A program made the translations under genes and the position numbers. A stretch of DNA of 64,000 nt from an uncultured Nocardioides sp. (GTDB lineage Bacteria; Actinomycetota; Actinomycetes; Propionibacteriales; Nocardioidaceae): positions 1 to 64,000 of the forward strand of contig NZ_CANKZF010000001.1 of the NCBI RefSeq assembly GCF_947488515.1, written 5' to 3'. How positions within the stretch are numbered: position 1 is the stretch's first letter; every line of letters begins with the position of its first letter. The notes under the pieces were generated by a model. That model was not told the origin of the DNA. It worked only from the letters and a program-made list of their open reading frames with translations, and did no database searches. This document shows, in pieces, positions 59,330-64,000 of the stretch.

Positions 59330-60769
59330 TCAGCCCTGGGCGGACGCCGCTCGCTGCAGCGCGCGCCACGTGCGGTCGACGTCGGCCTCGGTCGTGCGCC
59401 AGCTGCCGACGGCGAGCCGGATCGCGGCCCGGCCCTCGACCGTCGTGTGCGAGAGGTACGCCTCGCCCGAGGCGTTGACGGCCTCCATCGCCGCCAGCGT
59501 CGGCTCGTCGCCCGCGGTGAGCCGGAACACCACCAGTGACAGCGACGGCTCGGTCACCATCTCGAAGCGGTCGTCGGCGGCGACCAGGTCGGCGACGTGC
59601 TCGGCGAGCGCGATGCCGCTGCGGACGTGCCGGCGCAGCCCCTCCAGCCCGTAGGTGCGCAGCACCGCCCACAGCTTGATCGCGCGGAAGCGTCGGCCGA
59701 GCTGCGGGTGCCAGTCGCGGTAGTCGACGACCTCGCCCGACTCGGTGGCCGCGTTGCGGAGGTACTCAGGGAGGATCGACAGCGCGCCGGTCAGGGCGGC
59801 CCGGTCGCGCACCCAGAAGGTGCTGCAGTCGAAGGTCGTCAGCAGCCACTTGTGCGGGTTGGTGACGAACGAGTCCGCGTGCTCGACGCCGGCGAGGTGG
59901 GCGCGGTGCTCGGGGCAGACCGCGGCGACGCCGGCCCAGGCGGCGTCGACGTGCAACCAGGTGCCCGGGTCGCGCACGACCTCCGCGACGGCGGTGATGT
60001 CGTCCATCGCGCCGGTCGACGTGCTGCCGGCGGCGAGGTGCACCATCACCGGTCGCAGCCCTGCCTCGGTGTCCTCGGTGATCGCGGCGCGCAGCGCGTC
60101 GACGTCCATCGCCTGCGTGGCGGGGTCGACGGCGATCGTGCGGACGGCGTCCTCGCCGAGGCCGGCCATCATCGCGGCCTTCACCAGCGACGAGTGGGCC
60201 TGCGTGGACCCGTAGACCCGCCAGCCCGCGTCTCCGACGCCGTGACGTCGTACGTCTCCCCCGCTGGCGCGGTGCAGGGCGGACAGCAGGGCGGTGAAGG
60301 TCGCGGTGGAGGCGGTGTCCTGGATGACGCCGCCGCCCGGGCCGTCGCTGCGGAACGCCTCCGGGAGCCCGAGCGCCTCGGCGAACCAGTCGAGCACCAC
60401 CTGCTCGACCTCGGTCACCGCGGGACTCGTCGCCCAGATCATCCCCTGCGCACCGATGCCGCTGGAGATGAGGTCGCCGAGGATGGCGGCGGGCGAGGAG
60501 TTGGCCGGGAAGTAGGCGAAGAACCGCGGGTGCTGCCAGTGCGTGAGGCCCGGCACGACGACGCGGTCGAGGTCGGCCAGCACGGCGTCGAACGGCTCGG
60601 CGGTCTCCGGGGCCGACGCCGGCAGCAGGCGTCGTACGTCACCGGGCGCGACCTGCGCGCGGACGGGCAGGTCGTCGAGGGAGGCCCAGTAGTCGGCGAT
60701 CCAGTCGATGGCGGCGTGCCCGTGGCGACGGAACTCCTCGGGCGTCATGTGGGCTGGCTGGTCAGGCAT
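59330..60769 (-). CDS. Group II pyridoxal-dependent decarboxylase
   Basis: 479 aa. PLP lysine in SFVTNPHKWLLTTFDC, then HVDAAWAGVAAVCPE and the N-terminal FFAYFPANSSPAAILGDLIS typical of aromatic-amino-acid and tyrosine decarboxylases. Decarboxylates an amino acid to an amine; which one is not clear. The ATG at 60769 lies 6 nt after TACGTT. An upstream ATG at 60799 overlaps an inverted repeat. Divergent from the YiaA/B-like gene. Confidence 0.87.
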   Translation of the reverse strand: MPDQPAHMTPEEFRRHGHAAIDWIADYWASLDDLPVRAQVAPGDVRRLLPASAPETAEPFDAVLADLDRVVVPGLTHWQHPRFFAYFPANSSPAAILGDLISSGIGAQGMIWATSPAVTEVEQVVLDWFAEALGLPEAFRSDGPGGGVIQDTASTATFTALLSALHRASGGDVRRHGVGDAGWRVYGSTQAHSSLVKAAMMAGLGEDAVRTIAVDPATQAMDVDALRAAITEDTEAGLRPVMVHLAAGSTSTGAMDDITAVAEVVRDPGTWLHVDAAWAGVAAVCPEHRAHLAGVEHADSFVTNPHKWLLTTFDCSTFWVRDRAALTGALSILPEYLRNAATESGEVVDYRDWHPQLGRRFRAIKLWAVLRTYGLEGLRRHVRSGIALAEHVADLVAADDRFEMVTEPSLSLVVFRLTAGDEPTLAAMEAVNASGEAYLSHTTVEGRAAIRLAVGSWRTTEADVDRTWRALQRAASAQG

Positions 60770-60775
60770 GGGCAG

Positions 60776-60781
60776 AACGTA
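60776..60781 (-). promoter_or_regulatory. -10 hexamer of the decarboxylase gene
   Basis: TACGTT on the reverse strand, 6 nt before the ATG at 60769, with the inverted repeat at 60791-60810 in the -35 region. Confidence 0.4.
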
Positions 60782-60790
60782 CTCGGAACG

Positions 60791-60810
60791 GTTGAGCACC
60801 CGTGCTCAAC
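60791..60810. promoter_or_regulatory. Perfect inverted repeat operator
   Basis: GTTGAGCAC and GTGCTCAAC, 9-bp arms with a 2-bp centre, at the -35 region of the decarboxylase gene. Its regulator is not adjacent. It is compact enough for a TetR- or MarR-type dimer. Confidence 0.5.
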
Positions 60811-60866
60811 CCGGGTCGGGTAGGCCTGCGGCTCCAGAGGGGCCTGCGGAGGACGACGGTTGACCC

Positions 60867-61154
60867 ATGACCTCCTCGACCCCGACCAAGAACACCAACG
60901 CCTTCTTCCTGCAGGCCGGCGTCTCCTTCGCCGTCGCGCTGCTGACCATGATCTTCGCGATCTTCTACCTCCCGGTCGACCCGTGGATCCGCGCCTTCCT
61001 GGGCCTCGGGACGATGTTCCTCACGACGTCGAGCTTCACCCTCGCCAAGTGCGTCCGCGACGCCCAGGAGGACTCCTACGTGGTCTCCCGCATCGACCAG
61101 GCTCGCGTCGACCGGATCCTCTCGGAGCACGACCCCTTCAAGTCGGTCTCCTGA
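60867..61154 (+). CDS. YiaA/YiaB-family inner membrane protein
   Basis: 95 aa with two hydrophobic helices: FFLQAGVSFAVALLTMIFAI and IRAFLGLGTMFLTTSSFTLAK, matching the two-helix YiaA/B domain, then a cytoplasmic helix RVDRILSEHDPF. Role unknown. GGAGGACGACGG lies before the ATG. Confidence 0.85.
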   Translation: MTSSTPTKNTNAFFLQAGVSFAVALLTMIFAIFYLPVDPWIRAFLGLGTMFLTTSSFTLAKCVRDAQEDSYVVSRIDQARVDRILSEHDPFKSVS

Positions 61155-61156
61155 TC

Positions 61157-61262
61157 GACCGGGCACTTCCTCGCGCTACAGACAGCCGACCGGGCGCTTC
61201 CTCGCGACTCATCGCGAGGAGGTGCCCGGTCGGTGCTTTCATGCGCGAGGAAGTGCCCGGTC
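61157..61262. terminator. Nested inverted repeats between convergent genes
   Basis: Four copies of the 19-20-mer GACCGGGCACTTCCTCGCG in the order + + - -. The outer pair is 61157-61175 with 61244-61262 (perfect), and the inner pair is 61188-61207 with 61212-61231 (two mismatches, 4-nt loop). It can fold as one long or two nested hairpins, and covers the stop codons of the YiaA/B and acyl-CoA dehydrogenase genes. Best read as a bidirectional terminator. Confidence 0.6.
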
Positions 61263-62478
61263 AGCGGAGCTCGGCGCTCGTCAGCCCGAGCACCCGGCGG
61301 GCGACGATCAGCTGCTGGATCTGCTGGGTCCCCTCGAAGATGTCGAGGATCTTGGAGTCGCGGGCCCACTTCTCCAGCAGCTCGCCCTCGCTGTAGCCCA
61401 GGGTGCCGCACAGCTGGACGCACGACAGCGTGACGTCTGACCCGACGCGCCCGGCCTTCGCCTTGGCCATGGAGGCCTCGAGCGAGTTGGGCTTGCGGTT
61501 GTCCGCCATCCACGCCGCCTGCATCATCAGCAGCTTGGCGCCCTCCCAGTCGGCCTCGAGCCGCAGGAACGTCGCCGCGGCCGCCGACTGCGACTGCGCC
61601 GGGCGGTCGTAGTCGACCTCCACGCCCGCCTGCTCGAGCAGGTCGCGGGTCAGGTCGAGCGAGGCGCGGGCGCACCCGACGGCCATCGCGGCGACCAGGG
61701 GGCGGGTGTTGTCGAAGGTGGCCATCGCCCCGGCGAAGCCCGACTTCGTGTCGATCTCGGGCGAGCCGAGCAGGTCCTCGGCCGGGACGCGGCAGTCGGT
61801 GAAGGTGATGACCGCGGTGTCGGAGGCGCGGATGCCGAGCTTGTGCTCGAGCCGCTCGACCTTGAGCCCGGGGTTGTCCTTGCGGACCAGGAAGGACTTG
61901 ATCGCGGCGCGACCGAGCTCCTTGTCGAGGGTCGCCCAGACCACGACCGAGTCGGCGCGCTCGCCGGAGGTGACGTAGATCTTCTCGCCGTTGATGACGT
62001 ACTCGTCGCCGTCCAGCACCGCCGTGGTGGTGATGTTGGCGGAGTCCGAGCCGGTGCCGGGCTCGGTGATCGCCATCGCCGCCCAGGTGCCGCGGTAGCG
62101 CTCGAGCTGCTCCTCGTTGGCGACCGACGCGATCGCGGAGTTGCCGAGGCCCTGGCGCGGCATCGACAGCAGCAGCGCGGTGTCGCCCCAGCACATCTCG
62201 GCGACGGAGAGGACCGAGGCGAGGTTGGCCCCGTTGCGGACCTTGCCGGTGTCGTCGGCGGCGGAGGCGTCGCGTCGTACGCCGCTCGCGCCGGCGCCGC
62301 TGCTCGCCCCGGTCTCGGACACGCCGTCGATCAGCGCGGCGAGCATGTCGAGCTCCTTGGGGTACGAGTGCTCGGCGCGGTCGTACTTGCGCGAGATCGG
62401 CCGGAGCATGTTCATGGCCAGCTGGTGGGCCTGGTCGATGAGCGTCGCGTGCTTCTTGGGGGTCTCCAGATTGATCAT
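61261..62478 (-). CDS. Acyl-CoA dehydrogenase (FadE-type), first of a pair
   Basis: 405 aa. AITEPGTGSDSANITTTA and VINGEKIYVTSG form the FAD/acyl-CoA pocket. The catalytic Glu is in DIFEGTQQIQQLIVARRVLG, and the C-terminal arginine/FAD helix is complete. Oxidises an acyl-CoA at alpha/beta. The ATG shares one base with the stop of the other dehydrogenase (TGATG), so the two are made together and may form one complex. Confidence 0.9.
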   Translation of the reverse strand: MINLETPKKHATLIDQAHQLAMNMLRPISRKYDRAEHSYPKELDMLAALIDGVSETGASSGAGASGVRRDASAADDTGKVRNGANLASVLSVAEMCWGDTALLLSMPRQGLGNSAIASVANEEQLERYRGTWAAMAITEPGTGSDSANITTTAVLDGDEYVINGEKIYVTSGERADSVVVWATLDKELGRAAIKSFLVRKDNPGLKVERLEHKLGIRASDTAVITFTDCRVPAEDLLGSPEIDTKSGFAGAMATFDNTRPLVAAMAVGCARASLDLTRDLLEQAGVEVDYDRPAQSQSAAAATFLRLEADWEGAKLLMMQAAWMADNRKPNSLEASMAKAKAGRVGSDVTLSCVQLCGTLGYSEGELLEKWARDSKILDIFEGTQQIQQLIVARRVLGLTSAELR

Positions 62479-63851
62479 CAGACAAGCACCGCGCCTTCCA
62501 TCACGCCGACGGCCCGCAGGTCGCGGTACCACCGTTCGACCGGGTGTTCCTTGACGAAGCCGTGCCCGCCGAGGAGCTGCACGCCGTCGAGGCCGATCCG
62601 CATGCCCTTCTCCGTGCACAGCTGTCGGGCCAGCCCGACCTCGCGGGCGAAGTCCTGGCCGCGGGTGGCGCGCGAGGCGGCCTTCCAGGTGAGCAGGCGC
62701 ATCGCCTGCACCTCGATGGCCATGTCGGCGACCATGAAGGCGACCGACTGGCGGTGGCTGATCGGCTCGCCGAACGCCTCACGCCCGTTGACGTAGTCCT
62801 TGACGTAGTCGAGCACCGCCTGCCCGGTGCCCACCGCCAGCGCGCACCACGCGAGGCGCGAGAGTCGGACGCACTCGGTGTACGCGGCGCCGTCGGTGTC
62901 GCCGAGCAGCGCGTCGGCGCCGACGCGCACGCCGGTGAGGTGCAGGCGCGACAGACCGGCGGCGCGGATGCCCATCGAGGGGTCGGCCTCCACCTCGAGG
63001 CCGTCGGCGCCGGACTCGACGAGGAAGAGCGCGGGGGTGCCGTCGAGCGTCGCCGCGACCACGAAGAGCTCCGCCTCGGCTCCGCGGACGACGGCCGACT
63101 TCACCCCGTCGAGGACGAAGCCGTCCCCGTCGCGCAGCGCGGTGGTCGCGAGGTCGAAGGGGTCGAAGAGCACCGTCGGCTCGGCGAGCGTCAGCGCAGC
63201 GACCGGGACGCCCGGTCCCGCCCCGTCGCCGGTGAACGCGGGCAGGTAGGTCTGCTGCTGGGCCTCGGTGCCCCAGAGACCGATGGCGGTGGCGACGGCG
63301 CCGGGGGCGAGGGTGGCGACGGCGAGACCCATGTCGCCCTGCGCCAGGGCCTCGGCGACGAGGGCCCCGGCCGTGGCCGAGCGTTCCTCCATGATCCCGC
63401 CGAGCTCCTCGGGGACACCGAGGGAAGGCAGGCCGACGTCCTGGGCGGCGGCCAGGACCTCCGCGGGCGGCGCGCACGCCTCGTCGGCGGCGGAGGCGGC
63501 GGGCCGCAGCACCTCGGTGGCCAGCTCGCGGACCACGTCGAGGAGCATCGCCTCGTCGTCGGTCGGCGTGAGGTCGAAGACACCGCGCGACGGAGCGTTG
63601 GCGGGACGGGCCCCGGCGGTCCGCCGACCGGCGCGGGCGAAGGTCCGACCGGCAGCCGTCGCCACCCGGAAGCCGTTGCGCGTGGTCGAGTAGACCGCGT
63701 GCTCGGCCTGCTTGCGCAGGCCCACCCGGTCGATGAGCTCGCTCTGCGCCAGCCGGTTGACCGCCGCGACCGCGAGACCGATCGGGTCGCGGGTCTCCCG
63801 GGACGACAACCCATGGCGGCCGCCCGGTCGGAGGCTGCTGATGAAGGACAT
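62478..63851 (-). CDS. Acyl-CoA dehydrogenase-like protein, second of a pair, C-terminus shortened
   Basis: 457 aa. ACAD fold with a long ~80-residue N-terminal extension rich in basic residues. LDGVKSAVVRG and LLGGHGFVKEHPVERWYRDLR match; the latter is the FAD-binding arginine motif. The protein ends at VGVMEGAVLV, so the segment after the catalytic-Glu motif is missing compared with its partner. This fits heteromeric FadE subunits. ATG at 63851 chosen because TACATT lies 6 nt upstream and earlier ATGs overlap the operator. Confidence 0.85.
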   Translation of the reverse strand: MSFISSLRPGGRHGLSSRETRDPIGLAVAAVNRLAQSELIDRVGLRKQAEHAVYSTTRNGFRVATAAGRTFARAGRRTAGARPANAPSRGVFDLTPTDDEAMLLDVVRELATEVLRPAASAADEACAPPAEVLAAAQDVGLPSLGVPEELGGIMEERSATAGALVAEALAQGDMGLAVATLAPGAVATAIGLWGTEAQQQTYLPAFTGDGAGPGVPVAALTLAEPTVLFDPFDLATTALRDGDGFVLDGVKSAVVRGAEAELFVVAATLDGTPALFLVESGADGLEVEADPSMGIRAAGLSRLHLTGVRVGADALLGDTDGAAYTECVRLSRLAWCALAVGTGQAVLDYVKDYVNGREAFGEPISHRQSVAFMVADMAIEVQAMRLLTWKAASRATRGQDFAREVGLARQLCTEKGMRIGLDGVQLLGGHGFVKEHPVERWYRDLRAVGVMEGAVLV

Positions 63852-63857
63852 GGAGAC

Positions 63858-63877
63858 AATGTAACTGCGAGTTACAT
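63858..63877. promoter_or_regulatory. Palindromic operator and -10 of the acyl-CoA dehydrogenase operon
   Basis: ATGTAACT-GCG-AGTTACAT, perfect 8-bp arms at 63859-63877. The reverse-strand TACATT (63858-63863) is 6 nt before the ATG at 63851, so a bound protein would block the promoter. The layout is typical for a TetR-family lipid regulator. Confidence 0.6.
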
Positions 63878-63925
63878 CCATCGCCAGCACCCCGCCGCCC
63901 TGCGGGTGGTGCACCCCCGGCTGGC

Positions 63926-63931
63926 TAGGAT
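63926..63931 (+). promoter_or_regulatory. -10 hexamer of the right-edge gene
   Basis: TAGGAT lies 7 nt before the ATG at 63939; leaderless pattern, divergent from the acyl-CoA dehydrogenase operon. Confidence 0.4.
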
Positions 63932-63938
63932 CCCCCGC

Positions 63939-64000
63939 ATGCCCGACGAGCAGCCGACCGACGCACGCCCCGGCACTGACCCCGGTGTCCGGGCACCCCA
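63939..64000 (+). CDS. Start of a divergent gene, truncated by the window end
   Basis: Only the first 20 codons are visible (MPDEQPTDARPGTDPGVRAP), which are proline- and acid-rich and carry no domain. A TetR-family regulator would fit, since it is divergent from an operon with a palindromic operator and such proteins often start with a disordered arm, but nothing in these residues proves it. Confidence 0.5.
   Translation, partial: MPDEQPTDARPGTDPGVRAP

Overview
The window reads as a chromosomal segment of a high-GC actinobacterium, most like Nocardioides or a close relative. The evidence is the strong G/C bias at third codon positions, frequent GTG starts, an infC with a non-canonical start, the actinobacterial arginine operon order argC-J-B-D-F-R-G-H, a guaB1-type gene, and many promoters whose -10 hexamer lies 6-8 nt before the start codon (leaderless transcripts). 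I see no prophage, insertion sequence, integrase or CRISPR array. Genus is an inference; 'actinobacterium' is firm.

Layout. 1-556: 5' end of a 16S rRNA gene reading left, with its leader and two tandem promoters. 557-10062: a nine-gene arginine operon (argC to argH, then a 3-methyladenine DNA glycosylase) read right to left from an ArgR-type operator at 10031-10062. Every gene junction overlaps by 1-17 nt. At three junctions the coupling is made by a tiny 19-22 codon ORF instead of direct overlap. 10133-19621: a DinB/maleylpyruvate-isomerase-like protein, pheST, a two-component system whose kinase is fused to a DUF4173-type membrane domain, a PAS kinase and a DUF4031 protein. 19672-24450: an epoxide hydrolase and its divergent WYL regulator, an rRNA methyltransferase, and the infC-rpmI-rplT translation operon with an attenuator-like leader. 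24450-29748: SseB-like protein, a fold-III PLP enzyme pair, a small kinase, a tandem GNAT, an aldose epimerase and a PH-domain protein.

29732-35395: an FMN-riboswitch-controlled operon ribD-ribE-pnuC/X-ribBA-ribH, running on into hisE-hisG. It contains a fourth connector mini-ORF between ribBA and ribH. 35535-37301: an M20 peptidase, tRNA-Leu(GAG) and a possible zinc-ribbon protein. 37496-44319: an APC permease, a FadR-type regulator, a glutamine-synthetase-like ligase, an aldehyde dehydrogenase, an SDR and a gamma-glutamyl hydrolase. Together these look like a gamma-glutamylation route for an amine. The presence of an alcohol-type dehydrogenase and the absence of an amine oxidase point to an amino alcohol such as ethanolamine.

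44316-50630: VanZ protein, tandem universal stress protein, beta-CASP nuclease, Acg-like nitroreductase, a family-A DNA polymerase without a visible exonuclease domain, and a flavodoxin. This is a stress/hypoxia-type island with possible DosR-like palindromes. 50752-64000: BCCT transporter, a lone LysR-type effector domain, an epimerase-like protein, GNAT and small membrane protein, P-loop kinase, nucleosidase-sulfotransferase-guaB1, a group II decarboxylase, YiaA/B protein, a pair of acyl-CoA dehydrogenases under a palindromic operator, and the start of a divergent gene cut by the window end.

The most novel signal is the set of connector mini-ORFs. Two of them are about 90% identical at DNA level. 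All four begin inside the stop codon of the upstream gene and end inside the start codon of the downstream gene.
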